DNA of 64,000 nucleotides, taken from NCBI GenBank assembly GCA_037783545.1, contig JBBELK010000305.1, forward strand, positions 1,364,001 through 1,428,000, given 5' to 3'. A program made the position numbers and the translations under genes. The stretch is from Henricia sp. BOLD:AAB3569. Lineage: Eukaryota > Echinodermata > Asteroidea > Spinulosida > Echinasteridae. Below are positions 9,766 to 21,764 of the stretch, piece after piece. Numbering within the stretch: the first letter of the stretch is position 1; each line of letters opens with the position of its first letter. The notes under the pieces were generated by a model. It made no database searches, was not told where the DNA came from, and was given only the letters and a program-made list of their open reading frames with translations.

Positions 9766-11925
9766 AAACAGCAAGTCCTGTTGCTCCGAGACCAATAAAA
9801 CCGAGCGCGCATTTACAACATACATTCATGGAATATTTTTGTGTTTTAAGCAGTGGGTTCTCCCGATATGCTGAAATTCCGGCCCGACGTGCAGGAAAAA
9901 TTGCCGATCAAAAAATTCAGCTCCCAATACGCACAACAAAAAATCAAATCTATGACACATGCTGCTGCTAAAGAATACAATAAAATTACCACACGTAACT
10001 TTTCTTTCGTGAAAAAAGAACCACGTAGATAATCACGGCCGCTTCGCTATCGCTACAGCGCGGCACCGTGCCTGCATGATGAGGTAAGGTAACAATAGTT
10101 TGAGATGCCTGCCCCAACAATTCACTTTTATTGATTTTTCAGTGAATGAATACATTGTATCAAAATGTAACAGTTGCTAATAGGTTAATAAACTTGTTGT
10201 GGTAGACTCAACTTTTTCTGCTTTGCAAGAATTGTCTTTTAACGATATTTTCTTTTTCTTTTCGGCAGTTGCTCTACTGAGGGAAGTGATCCCGCGATAC
10301 CACGCGGGAATTGGCGAACAATCGGATGTTTCTAAAAAAAAAAAAAAAAAAATTTATCCTAGCCAACTTCGCGATAAATGTTCCACAATTTATATCATCT
10401 GCAAATAACATTGGTTATGATTGCATGGGAATGTTTTAAAGGTTTTTGAAAGGCAGGAAAGGGGAAAGAGAATAGTTACTCAGTGTTTTAAATGGAGTGA
10501 AAATCGTCAGATAATGTCAATCAGTTGGGATATAGATTGACCATCACAATGAAGGCCTTAGGGAGCTATAAGTGAAATGTTAAATAACTTATTGGAACTT
10601 ATTATTAGGAACACATTTTTCATCCCAAATATCCAACGTTGTCATTCAACTTTCAAACTCCACTCCAAATATAGGCTATCCAACGTTTTCGTTCAACTTT
10701 CAAACTCCACTCCAGCGGCCACATCATCGTCTTGCGTGCATTATCGGCGCCCACACAGAGTGCGTACGTGTGTGCGCCCCATCCCGCATGCATGCGTGCG
10801 GGGAGCTCGCAACACGTGGTCCGATCCCATGGATATTCCAGACGACTGTTCGTTGGGTGTAATGCAGACCTATGTGCATTTTGTGGATTATTTTGTACCA
10901 GCCCCAGGCTCGTTTTCATATACTGATACATGAAACAGTAACAAGTGACAGCGATATGAATATTAATCGAAGTCACGATTGGCCACCATAATATCCAGGG
11001 TATACACCAACTTATTCTGCCAAACGTTGATTGGAGGCCCTTGTTGAATGGGGATTTTCTGCACCTTATATGGAAGTAAACAAAGTTACTGCACTTTGCG
11101 AAGGAACGGTTACGTGGGCCTAAAAGTACATGTATAAATTATTGACCATGACTCGCGTAGGATCTGCTCCATTCCCGGTATAAATTCGCCAGAATGTAGG
11201 TTTGTCCTATGCGTAGCTGTTTTTTTTTTTAAAGAGTAAAACTTAGCTTGTCCGACAGGCCTTAAGCAAATCAAGAAATGATCGTGCTTAGTTTCTGGAA
11301 TTAATTTATTTTTTGTTATTGCGACTAAATAATTTATTGTGCATGTACTTATCTTACAACTAATCCTCATATCTTAAGCAAAATGGACATTTTCAATCGG
11401 TTTCATTTATTATTTGGGCACTTATAAAATTCCCCTATCTAGCTTGCAACTTAACCCAAAGTACCAAGATTCTTTAGAAAACATATACATGTATGTGCCG
11501 AAGAAATCTTACCTCACTTGTCTGACAACGATTATCGTCCGGGCCTGCCAATCATACTTTCTCCAGGGTCCAGTCGGCTAGGTGCCTTTGAAGTCATCTC
11601 TGGCCCAGCAGACTTTCTATTTATTGCTGCCTTTATTTCCCACTGGGGTTTCATGTGGCTGGGCACTTGGGCAGTGATATTTTTTTTCAGGATGGCGTGG
11701 TTTTATTTCTCTATAAACCTAAATCTAAGGGTATTTTTTTTCTCGATTACATAAAGTTAGTACAATACTATAGTTTCATATAATGCTGCACAACCACTTC
11801 ATAAAGGTGAATTTATGACTTCAATAACAAAGTGTCACCCACGATTTAAGTACGTCATTAAGAATTACTTCTTGACTAGTGTGTAACAACAATAGATTAC
11901 GCTTTCTCCCTATGTGTTCGGCTGT
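9766..11925. other. No supported gene; tandem duplication at 10631-10724
   Basis: A 47-bp unit beginning ATCCAACGTT is duplicated in tandem (10631-10677 and 10678-10724, a few substitutions). An A-run of about 18 lies near 10334-10351. ORFs on both strands around 10577-10976 overlap each other and show no domain; I do not call a gene. Confidence 0.4.
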
Positions 11926-12202
11926 GGCAAAAGCCTACACAAGTCGCGCTGGCTAGTATTCTTTTTGCGACCATAAGAAAAATTCCGCGGCAAATCCACG
12001 CTCATTAAAATACCAAAACACAATGGAAATTCCTGGCGGTGCCCAGATACGGCCTGGAATGTCTGTGTTCTCCCTGGAATTTCTGTGTTACGCCTGGAAT
12101 TTCCATTGTGTTTTGGTATTTTAATGAGCGTGGATTTGCCGCGGAATTCTTCTTATGGTCGCAAAAGAATACTAGCCAGCGCGACTTATGTAGGCTTTTG
12201 CC
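11926..12202. mobile_element. Near-perfect long hairpin element
   Basis: The arms 11926-12033 and 12096-12202 are about 107 bp each and differ at only about three positions. They start GGCAAAAGCCTACA and end TAGGCTTTTGCC. The 62-bp loop contains repeated CCTGGAAT phrases. It would extrude as a very stable cruciform or hairpin. A decayed relative lies at 38000-38185. Arm identity this high implies recent insertion or arm homogenisation by gene conversion. Confidence 0.8.
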
Positions 12203-12222
12203 AGAGCGGGTCACATATTTTC

Positions 12223-12252
12223 GCAATAAGCGATAGGATCGGGAACCAATCT
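12223..12252. repeat. 30-bp segment identical to 19323-19352
   Basis: GCAATAAGCGATAGGATCGG followed by GAACCAATCT is identical in the two places. In one it lies just outside a hairpin element, in the other it is the core of a nested MITE (19271-19406). This suggests a shared older repeat or a related MITE core. Confidence 0.6.
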
Positions 12253-12411
12253 AGTTCGCAAACATGTTTCTAGTTGTCAACGTGACGTCATAAAAATGTT
12301 TCTTGTTAGGAGTCGCGAAAACGGCCCCAGGTTTCTGACTAAAAATGGCTTCCAGTAACGGTCCTCATTTGTGTTAGTATGTGGACCGGGGACCAGTCTC
12401 ATTATTTTTCC

Positions 12412-12438
12412 GTGCGCGTGTGCATGCGCGCACGCGCT
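12412..12438. other. Alternating purine-pyrimidine tract (Z-DNA-prone)
   Basis: The stretch CGTGCGCGTGTGCATGCGCG followed by CACGCGC is an almost uninterrupted alternating tract with a near-palindromic centre. Such tracts can adopt Z-DNA under negative supercoiling (established property). No function is implied. Confidence 0.45.
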
Positions 12439-12824
12439 CAGTGTCTGCAAAATTAACCGTCCACATATGCATGTTGTTCTGCTGTAGATCCTGTCGATAT
12501 CGCGACTCGCGATCTTTAAACTCACGGCAAGCTCGTCACAGTTTGTGCGCGTGCGCGTAGTGGTGTTTGAAAAACTCTTTATTATCTGAATAAACATTAC
12601 GTGACGATGGGTTCACGTTACTTTTCAATCCAATGGCATCGGCTTTATTTGGGAGTACATTGATGAATATTTATAATATTTTTATTCAATAAGACATAGA
12701 CTCTGCCATCATTCGTTTTTTGTTTCAGAATTAATTCATATGTTGGAATTTTCGGCACTATAAAGTAAGGAGAGTTTTTGCCGTAAAATGCCACTTTTTC
12801 GATAACATATGACACACACAACGC

Positions 12825-13268
12825 GATTGCGTTTCGACGGACACGTACACAAAATCGTGACCACATTGCCATTGGAACGCATTGCAAAACACGCACACCT
12901 TGTGATGCGACTGCACAACATGCGCTATCGTGAATGGATCACAGACGAAACGCAAGGTGTACGGTCGGCTTTAGCAATACGCGTAGGAAGTCCGTTTTAT
13001 TCGCGTCTAATCTCTAGACGCGCACAGAGATAAATACCTGTTAAGCCAGCCGTACACCTTGCGTTTCGTCCGTGATCCGATCACGATAGCGCATGTTGTG
13101 CAGTCGCATCACAAGGTGTACGGTTTTGCGATGCGTTCCGATGGCGATGTGGTCATAATTTTGTGTTACGTGTCCGTCGAAACGCAATCGCAGAATTTCG
13201 AGCATGCTGGAAATTTGGCGAGTCTGTGCAATCGCAACGGAGTCGGAACGCAATGTGTACGGCCGGCT
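12825..13268. mobile_element. TTA-flanked MITE plus inverted partner
   Basis: The 225-bp element at 13044-13268 starts AGCCAGCCGTACAC, ends GTGTACGGCCGGCT and is flanked by TTA on both sides (13041-13043, 13269-13271). TWA target duplications are typical of PIF/Harbinger elements, so this assignment is an inference. Its first 150 bp are closely matched in inverted orientation by 12825-12970, which ends GTACGGTCGGCT before another TTA. That makes a compound inverted repeat with a 73-bp spacer. ORFs here are by-products. Confidence 0.65.
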
Positions 13269-13805
13269 TTAGACACCTTTCGTAGTTTAAAAACGACCAT
13301 CAGCAAGTTCAATTCATGACCATTAACTATTTGTTCCATCAGTTTGTTCACTAGTAATACATGGATTGGTGTTCACAAATTGAAAACAAAAAACTCACCA
13401 TTTGTTTTGGGACCCTTTAAGAAAAACGTTGCCCAAAATATATATTTAAAAAAGCTAAGGCGTACGGTACATTCACCAAAAATACCGTCCTTCTGTATAT
13501 CCGATACATGTAGAAAGTAACTTAAAAGCGTCAACGAACTTTTACGGCCGGCCAGAAAGCCACATGCCGTGAATTTGGCAAATTGCCACACCCGGGCACT
13601 CCGGGCCTCAAGTTGATACATTTGTCACTTGCGGTTTGCAACCGACTCAAGCGCACATGGATATTAATAATTTCGCGAGACGTCGAAAATGTACATGAAG
13701 CACCCAACACTAATTCAAATTCATAGATCATTTGAGCGATCTAAATCCATTCTTCATTCTCGGGTTATATTATTACGCCCGTCCGTTTCCTTGGCTGCTT
13801 TTCAC

Positions 13806-13925
13806 GTTTGCTAACGTTGGCAACATCGGCTAACAACTGGTACCCGGTTTTCATAGACAAGTGTACAAAAGCACTGTAACCAGTGGCGAACGTTGGCAAC
13901 GTTTGCGTAAGTGGAACGCAGCTCA
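13806..13925 (+). repeat. Dispersed repeat, inverted relative at 49889-50005
   Basis: It contains GTTGGCAACATCGG, AACTGGTACCCGG, ACCAGTGGCGAACG and a GTGGAACGCAGC end. The same string of phrases occurs on the opposite strand at 49889-50005. The GGAACGCAGC end and GTTGGCAACG blocks are shared with the larger inverted-repeat element 61408-61849, so all three probably belong to one MITE family. Confidence 0.5.
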
Positions 13926-14876
13926 GGTTAAACATTATTTGAAGCGCAAATCCTCCAAAGGGGAAAAATAGTGAATTTTAACATTGCGCGGGGAAATTTG
14001 TTTGAGCCAGTGCTATTCTGTCATTTTTTTCACGTTCGACGAATGAGATGACGAAATCAGACAGACTGTTAATGCCGGTTAACAGAAAGCTTCAATTCCA
14101 CAAAAACTAATATTGTGCGCCCTTTTAACTACTGCTACACAGTTTCAAAGAAAAAATTGCTGACGACTCCCACTGCAAACTTCGATAGAAAAAACAAATT
14201 GTGAAAAGATGTGAAAGCGACCTAAATAATTTCGAGCCGTTTGAGCAAAAGAAAATTTCCTTTATGTTTAAGTTTAAAAAAAAACTTTCATTGACGTCGA
14301 GACATATATTCCAAACATTATATTCGACATCTAAAAAGACATAAAACGATGGGAATCACACCGCCAAGCCAAGGGCGTCTTCGTCTACTATTTTAAAAGG
14401 TTTCCCAAAGTTACCGAAAAGACACACTCGCCATTTATATACGTTCGGGGACACAAAAAAAACCACCCTTCCAAACAAACAAACAAAGGCAACAAAAACA
14501 AAATAAGCACATGTTCTTCACAAAATAATTTTGCAACTAGAAAGCAATCGGAAAAAGGCCAACAAACTTTTACTACCCCAAAAAGCAGGCATGTATTATT
14601 GGCAAATTGCCAATGCACTCCCAGCGAATTAACCTGGTGCTTGTGGTTTAATTGCTACATGTAGTTTATTGGGGGATTAGTTTGTGGTCAGGCCAAGATC
14701 GTGTAAAGTGTAACCTTGCATGTTACACGTACACGAAGCTAATCCGGTTTTATGACCCAATTTAAGTGTATCGTGTAAACATCTACACTCATAAAATACA
14801 GTGTATCGGTCTGCGTTTACCCGCATACGCTACTTGCGTGTAAAGATCACAGTAATTTCTTGGCAATACTGTACAT

Positions 14877-15318
14877 GGGTCTGTCCACAGTAATGGGGTA
14901 CATTTCTGTAACATTCAAGATCTTAGGTCCCAGTTCACTTCAAATGTCTTAATTGTATCTTTAAATTATCAAGCTAAACTGAGGAAATAACTTTTTCACC
15001 AATGAGTAAGAAAAATAGTCCTACAACATACATTTGTGAAAACCTCGTGCACAAATTTTCCTATTACGCATGTAACAAAGACAGAAAAAAATTTCACAAA
15101 ATTGTCTGTCCACGTTACCTACATGTACGTAATAGGAAAATTTGTACACTTGCTTTTCAAAAGTGTATGTTGTGGCAGCAATTTCTTACCTTTTTGGGCA
15201 AAAGTTATCTCCTGAGAACAAAACAAGGACATTTCTTTAATTCTGAGATAAACTAAAGACATCTGAAAGGAATTATTGACTTATTTTTCAAATGTACCCC
15301 ATTACTGTGGACAGACCC
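14877..15318. mobile_element. Foldback element, GGGTC family, copy B
   Basis: This 442-bp element starts GGGTCTGTCCACAGTAATGG, ends with its inverse (CCATTACTGTGGACAGACCC), and is flanked by ACAT on both sides (14873-14876 and 15319-15322). The arms are imperfect but pair along most of their length, with a centre around 15065-15120. Small ORFs inside are incidental. Relatives are at 2542, 26316 and 34835. Confidence 0.8.
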
Positions 15319-16335
15319 ACATACATTATTCACTGTGGAAATACACAGATCTGCAAGTCCAATTGATCATTCAATGTTACATGTAGTAGCAACTGATTAT
15401 GAACATGTACTTACCAAGACCCACAGGCTGATATCAGAAATACCTCTTGTCTCTAATCAATCAAACTTGGCGTCTTACAAGGGTCTGGTACAGACTCCAA
15501 TTTCACCACACTATCCTTCATGTAAAAACTGGCTGCACACTATTCCAAGATGCACACAAGTTGCAAGTGAAAATGTGGGAATTTGACAAGTGAAACAAAA
15601 TTTTCCCAGGAACAAACCCCGATTGCACATGTAATGTGATCTGATGATGAAACAACCTGTGCAACTTCCCACATATTGCAGTCTGTCACATGTAGTACAC
15701 TTTTATTTTCTGTGAGGTGCTTCCTTGTTAGAATTCCCTATGCAAACCTGAAACTGTTGTTCAAAGGTGAAAGTTATCATTTATAATGTGTGATGGTAAT
15801 GGTACCATTTCTATGTCCATCAGCATTTGCTTCGATTTGTCTAAATAAAAAGGATTAACTGCTTGAATTTTGTAGCACTTGCTATAGTTTTTATAAATTT
15901 ATACGACCTGGTGTCTCAACCAGCCTGTTTACACCTGATCCCGAGCTCCGAGTCAAATACCGAGCTCGGAATCAGCTCCGGATCACAAACTGATTGTAAA
16001 CGCTCTCAAAACCAATCATAAGACCCCGAGTGTTCATCTTCAAGGAGCATCAGGGCCAACTCAGCAAGCCATTGGCCTGGATGGCCTCAGTTAATGTCAA
16101 GGCAAGATAGAGAGGTCTGTTGGGGAGACCACAGATCACCTCTCCTACACACCCCCTCCCAAATCCTCAGCACTTGTCTCCCTTCCCCTCACATTTTTGC
16201 CTAGAACCACACATTTAAGTATTAAAGTTGTTCAGTCGACCAAGAAATTCCTTACAGCCATTTTCCATTGGGCACTCTTTTCCACTGCCTCACAGAAATC
16301 TACCATGACCTGCGATAACATTTCTCCACATAATC
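15319..16335. other. No gene seen
   Basis: Mixed-composition DNA without a supportable ORF or bounded repeat. A short inverted motif GAGCTCCGAG/CCGAGCTCGG occurs near 15943-15970. Confidence 0.35.
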
Positions 16336-16338
16336 TTA

Positions 16339-16860
16339 AGCCTAGCGTACATCGACCTTGCAACTGGAAGCAACTAGTGGCAACTGGTGTTTCCGGCAAC
16401 TGGGAGCAACTGGGAGCAACTGGGAGCAACTGATCAGTTGCTCAAAAAGGTCGATGTACGCGCACTTGCAACTACCGGCAACTGAAAAATCCCAGTTGCC
16501 GCGAGTTGCTCATGTTCTACTTTTTGGCAACTAGTTGTACCCAGTTGCGGTCAGTTGCGTTGATGTACGCGTACTTGCAACTACATGTGTAGTTGCTGCC
16601 AGTTGCTCGCGGAATCTGATCACGTGCGCGCACATCGACAGCAACTGAAAGCAACAGTTGCGGGGTCAATGTACTCTAGGCTTTACCGAGTTGCCGTGTC
16701 GATGTGCGTGCTCTTGAAATGTGCACTGACTAGTTACTCCAAGTTGCCGCTAGTTGCGCAACTAATAAGTTTCTGTCGATGTGCGCGCTACACACATCGA
16801 CAGCAACTGATCAGTTGAGTAGCTTCCAGTTGCAATGTCGATGTACGCTACATGTAGGCT
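16339..16860. mobile_element. TTA-flanked element rich in CAACTGG repeats
   Basis: Ends AGCCTAGCGTACATCGAC and GTCGATGTACGCTACATGTA followed by GGCT are inverted copies, except that the right end carries an extra CATGTA. TTA flanks both sides (16336-16338, 16861-16863), which suggests a PIF/Harbinger-type non-autonomous element. The interior is built of CAACTGG/CAGTTGC repeats on both strands plus ATCGACA blocks, so it folds extensively. A related fragment is at 9258-9408. Confidence 0.7.
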
Positions 16861-17034
16861 TTACCATGCATTCCCAACTGGAATTTATCTTTTGTGCACA
16901 TTCATGTACAATGTATGTGGAAAGGTACATGTGGTATGTACCGGCCGCGACTCTGAACTTTCCCTGTGTTGTAAAGACCATTGCTACATGTACATGTACA
17001 TAACTGCAGGCCGGCCATGTACAATGTACATAAC

Positions 17035-17095
17035 TTTACAGGTGATACGTTTCCCACTGTATTTAGCACAGTGGGGAAAAGTATCACCCTGTAAA
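17035..17095. repeat. Short hairpin
   Basis: TTTACAGGTGATACGTTTCC with CACTGT pairs across a 7-base loop with ACAGTGGGGAAAAGTATCAC and CCTGTAAA, with only a few mismatches over about 27 bp. It could be a mini-element or part of a larger lost one. No target duplication was recognised. Confidence 0.5.
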
Positions 17096-17099
17096 ACAA

Positions 17100-18407
17100 C
17101 AGTGGCTGAGCAAAACATGTACATGTACCTCCCGACCACCGTACGCATAGTTTAATGTGTAGGGAAAATGCCAACAATTCCTCTGTGCATACCGGTAATT
17201 ACCAATAAAACTTCTTAAAATTAGAGCAAGATTGGACGGGCGACTATACATGTACATGTATACAGACTAACCATAGTCGATCTACATGCATGTCACCCGA
17301 ACGCTGCATGGTTTGACTAGCTAGTCTGACTATAGAGGAACAAAGCCCCGTGGGTATAAGTTCATCTCTAGTTAGTTGTAGTCACGTGACTTTTCAAGAT
17401 GGCGGAAAGGTAAACACGATTGGAAAAAAACCTTTCGCTAACTTAATTTATATCAGAATTAAAGATGAATTAATAACCAATTCTATGCCAGTAGCTTTTG
17501 GTGAACGAGTTGAAATGTCTTAGACTAGAACATACAAGGGCAAACATGGGGAAAAAGGTTGCCAACAATTGCTTGTATTTTTTTGTAAACAGTTGGCGGC
17601 GGCCAGTGCAGACAATTTTGGCCATGTTTGACTATATTTGCCCGACGATGAGTTCGGGTGAAAAACAAACTACGCATGTGCGAAGACAAAAAAAATCGCA
17701 AATTGACAAATGGTCAGCATTGCTCCCACATGTACCGGTACATGTACATGTAAGTTACAATCTTTCCGTTTACATCAGTTACTGTATGCCTACATTACAT
17801 ACCGCTTCCACATGGGTGTGACAGAACTGTGACTCTGGCAACTTGCAGCAAACCATGGGTAGAATTAAGGTAGAATTTACAAACTGGCAAAAGGTACATG
17901 CCTAGTACTGTAACAGTGTTCTTACAGCTCAGCTGGTTAATAGCAGTGCATTTATTACATTACTTTGGTACGCAAAGTACAAAGGTGATTTAAAACCAAA
18001 CACTGAAATTAGAGATTATCACTTAGGAGATTTGTGGCACATGACGTTAAATCACTAATCATGGTACATGTACATGTATAAAGTAGCAGTGGGCATGCAC
18101 ATGTACCTGTAGGCGTGCAGTGTTTAATGGCTTGAACAGGTTGATATTTTTAGGTTCAGTGCAAAGTTCACTGCCACCACAGTGTTAGTGAAACACAGAG
18201 CTTTATCTTCGGCTTTGGCTGAGTCAATTTCAGATATTTAATTTGTTTTTTAGAGAGTAAAAAAAACTGTCATAAGGGTACTTTCATGTGATGATGCCAT
18301 TCCATTGTTCAACACATCTTTGCTATAGGCCATACATGTACAGTGGAAAGTTGCTAAAACGAACATGGCTGTTTACATGTACCGGTACATGCAGGGTACA
18401 TGTAAGT
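17100..18407. other. No gene supported; motif-rich
   Basis: Contains several TACATGTA and TACCGGTA arrays (for example 17247-17264, 17733-17755, 18063-18078, 18373-18390). A 107-codon ORF (17498-17821) has no recognisable domain and runs into such motifs. Confidence 0.35.
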
Positions 18408-19004
18408 CATCCTCTTGCAACAGTGCCCCTTTAACGCACCCCCTCACTCCTGCGTACAGTGGCCCTGTTGAAAAAGGCCCCATTTCGCGGTGGGACTAGC
18501 GACAGAAATCTTGTCGCCTCGGCTGGACCAATCAGGATGCTTAGCAGTGCCTTGCATCATGATTGCAGGCATTCAAATGTAATGCGCGCAAATTGTAAAC
18601 ACCGTGCATGCATGGGATACATGTACTCGGTAATGCTGGCCGTTGTCCGCGTCGACGATTGGCTGCTATTTAAAGCATACTGGGGAATACGTTCCATTAC
18701 ATTCGTCAGCATGCATCCCTGTTATTAATTTGAAAAACTGCGCAGTAAATTAAGATCGTCGTTTGAAAGTTTGGTAGGAATGGGACAGTCATAAGGAACG
18801 GAACCCAATACAATTTCTGGAAAGTATAGAAATCTTTCTTTTCGGCATAACATGACCGAATTGATTATATTACATCAAAATGACACGGGCGTGAGTTAAT
18901 TGGCTCAAGACAACAGCCGGCTCACTCCACAGATTTGCGTGTGTTTCCTCAGGGTATTGTTACGTCGCTTTGCAGAGTGGAAATTCCCTGATATCTCAGG
19001 ATGA
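18408..19004 (+). repeat. 600-bp duplicated block, copy 1 (promoter-like)
   Basis: About 600 bp beginning CATCCTCTTGCAACAGTGCC and ending CAGGATGA match 23017-23618 at high identity. Inside are CCAATCAGGA (18528-18537) and a TATA-like CTATTTAAAG (18666-18675). Just past the end is ATGAGG|GTAAGT, a good splice-donor consensus present only in this copy. Its first 60 bp contain an inverted pair (CAACAGTGCCC and CAGTGGCCCTGTTG). It could be a duplicated promoter with first exon, or a transposable element with core-promoter-like sequences. It encodes no recognisable protein. Confidence 0.6.
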
Positions 19005-19085
19005 GGGTAAGTAGGCATACAGATTACATGATTGGAAAACTGTTACAAATGGTAAACCCATTTACCGATACGCAGAGTTTCTATT

Positions 19086-19584
19086 GAATTGCTCTTTCCA
19101 GAAAATAGCCGAGCTTGCCAGCCTTCTATCAAATTTCATGAATTTGCCGGATAAAGGTCATATCTAGATGTCAAGCACAGGCAGTGGATTAATCATTGTG
19201 TGGTCACATGTTACAATTTTCTCCCCTTTACACACATGTTTGTGCACTCGGGGAAAACGGTGCGTTTCTAAGCCTTTTGGGGTTTTCCGCGCACAATGTA
19301 TACTTTCGCCAGATGATATTTTGCAATAAGCGATAGGATCGGGAACCAATCTACTGGTACACCTGACCTTTGACATGCATTTTACGTGGAAAACCCCGAA
19401 AAGGTTTATTGGCATTTACCGGATAAATTCCCCGGCATTTTCCTTCCTTGAGAAGTAAAATTGCCGGGAAAATTCTCCCCGCCATTTACTGGAAGATAGC
19501 GGATAAGACCTGTTTCTACCAAGCAATTTTTGTATTTTGTCTTTTCCAATATTATCCGGTAAATGGGTCTCAATTAAAACACGC
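19086..19584 (+). repeat. Dispersed repeat R, copy 1, with nested MITE
   Basis: Homologous to 45686-45930 and to the split copy 39060-39197 plus 41561-41789. Shared blocks in order are GAAAATAGCC, TTTGCCGG..AAAGGTCA, CAGTCATTGTG..GGTCACATG, TTTTCTCCCCT, GTTTCT, TTACCGGATAAATTCC, GCCGGGAAAAT and TTATCCGGTAAATGGGTCTC with a terminal AAACACGC. The last part (about 180 bp) is itself an inverted repeat ending in GTTTCTATTG/CAATAGAAAC in the other copies. A 136-bp MITE is inserted at 19271. Confidence 0.65.
19271..19406. mobile_element. Nested MITE inside repeat R
   Basis: Comparison with the other R copies (GTTTCTATTGGCGCTTACC) shows an extra 136 bp with ends AGCCTTTTGGGGTTTTCC and GGAAAACCCCGAAAAGGTT. 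TA flanks both sides (19269-19270, 19407-19408), which suggests a TA-targeting (Tc1/mariner-type) element. It carries the 30-bp segment also found at 12223. Confidence 0.65.
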
Positions 19585-19667
19585 CTTTTGATGGGTCTGA
19601 TACTGGCAAAGGTTACAAAAGTTCTATGATAACCTATGGGAATCTTGATGAGACAGCCAAATTAAAG

Positions 19668-20557
19668 CAGGGTGTCCGCGGGTTTCAGCAAGTCAAATTT
19701 AAGACTTTTTAAGACCTTTTTTAATGCCTTTTTAAGACCAATTAAACCCCCAAAACAGGAAAGAATTCCATACTCGGCCACCATAGGACCAGTAAAATTT
19801 AAGACTTTTTAAGACCTTTTTTAATGCCTTTTTAAGACCAATTAAACCCCAAAACAGGAAAGAATACTCGGCCACCATAGGACCAAAATCTAGCTAAACA
19901 TTTTATACTTTTTAATGCTTTCCAATGCTTTTTAAGGCCTTAAAAGGCCCCTGAAATAGTGTTTTTATCAATGAAATCTGTGCTATGGAACTAGTCCATT
20001 AATTTACAATCATAAAAACCCTACTTGGAAGTTGTTTGGGGGGTTAAAATCAAGGTTTTTGATTTTTATTCAATGCAATTTACATATGCATGAGCAAAGT
20101 GGTGATGTCACATTAGGAAAACACAGGAAAATCTCATTCAACTGTGCACAAAAGTTTCCACAATTTTCTCCAACTTGCTGAAACTTTTGTAACCCATGAC
20201 GGTTTAGGTTTGTTTTACATGTTGCCTGTTGCAAACCATGAAAAAACTAAGGAACTGCAGCATTTTTCCACAATTCCAGTTTGAAGTCTTATGTTTTTTC
20301 TTTGCTTTTCTGCTGTGTGTTCCTAAAGTGACATGCCCCAAACAGCGCCCTCTTTCTGTGAGTTTATGTGAAGAAATTTTCAAAGTTTAAAAATGCCACT
20401 TTTTATTCATGGGGCATTAAAATGAACAGTAGTAAGTCTTTCTACACAAGTAATCCTTCATATGCAGCAACAATTGTGCATAAAGTTATTGAGCATTTCA
20501 GGGCCCTTTAAATTTAGAACATTTATTTAAGACTTTTTAAGACCCATGGACACCCTG
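19668..20557. mobile_element. CAGGG-ended DNA transposon derivative
   Basis: Ends CAGGGTGTCCGCGGGT and ACCCATGGACACCCTG bound 890 bp. The subterminal regions are rich in TTAAGACTTTTTAAGACC phrases on the left, with similar ones near the right end. A CAGGG terminus suggests the hAT superfamily (inference). The expected 8-bp target duplication is not visible, perhaps eroded. A 100-bp unit inside is duplicated in tandem (19691-19790 and 19791-19884). There is no transposase ORF. Confidence 0.6.
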
Positions 20558-21764
20558 CAAAGGTAGGAAAACCAAAAATCTTTCCACCAGATGACAGTAT
20601 ACATGTACTACATAAAGCAAGACCTGCCCTGGGTCAATCACATGACTTGGTACTGGTGCACAGGTGGTGTGTGGACGAGATGTGTTTCACATGTGTTAAG
20701 AGCTGGTTCTTTATGTATGCAGTGCCAAGATGAAGTACTGTATTATCAAATATAATTGAAGTTCAAGGTAATTGGAATTTGGTGTGGCGTTCAGTGGATT
20801 ATGCTGACGAACAAACTACTTGTCTGCAAAAATGTGTCTGCTAGCTATTTCTGTATGAATCAGTGGCAACCATCAAAATTACGTGCACAGAAAAAATCTT
20901 ACTGTGAAGTTGTTCCACAGATTTAAACACACGGCCGTGTTCATATTGGGCTATTTCTTGACAGATTTTATTGATGAGATTATGGTAAACATTCCTGTGG
21001 TTTTTTGTTTGTTTGTTTTTTGTTTGTTTGTTTTTAAAACTATGTTCACACTTTATTTGTCGCAATCACTTTTAGAGCCTGATCCAAAACTGGTAAACAC
21101 TGGATGAAGATTTCAAAATTTCTTACATTAATCAAAAATAATCTGTAAAGAAATATCCATATTTTACAATCATATTACAAAAAATAACAGAATAAATTTG
21201 ACTGGGCACACTGTGCCATCACATTTTCAGGAAATAGTTAAAAATTTAATTTTATTGATTATCTGTCCCTCACGCATAAAAACAACCTCCGCATAAAACT
21301 GTAAAGTCAATTGCAACATGTGATAAACTGGGTGTGTGTATTAACATCAGTAGAAGGTAAACAAACAGGTTCACTTTAGTTATAATTTGTTGTTGACTAA
21401 GGAAAGGCATTTTCTCTTGATTTCCGTCCCTCACGCTAAGGAATTGGATCACGCTCTTTACTGTGCTTGCTGGGGCCAGTATGCACAGTGGACTTTGTCT
21501 TGGCTGAAACATGGTCATGTTGAACAGCCCCCTCTGTTGACCAAAAATGGTCAGTGTGATTTGTCAAACATGTACATTGTGGCTTCTGTTCTTGGTACGT
21601 GTACTATATGTAGTACAGTACTTGACTGAAATGGGGAGCCGTATTCTGGCATGATTTGCCTTGGTAACTGGCACTAAAAATTGAACTGTCAGACACGGTT
21701 CAGCTAGTAAAGCCATTGGATAACAAAAGGTGACATGTTCACTTTGGCAGTATATACAGTACTA
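20558..21764. other. No gene seen
   Basis: AT-rich DNA with a TTTG run (21001-21035). Short ORFs on both strands are unsupported. Confidence 0.35.
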
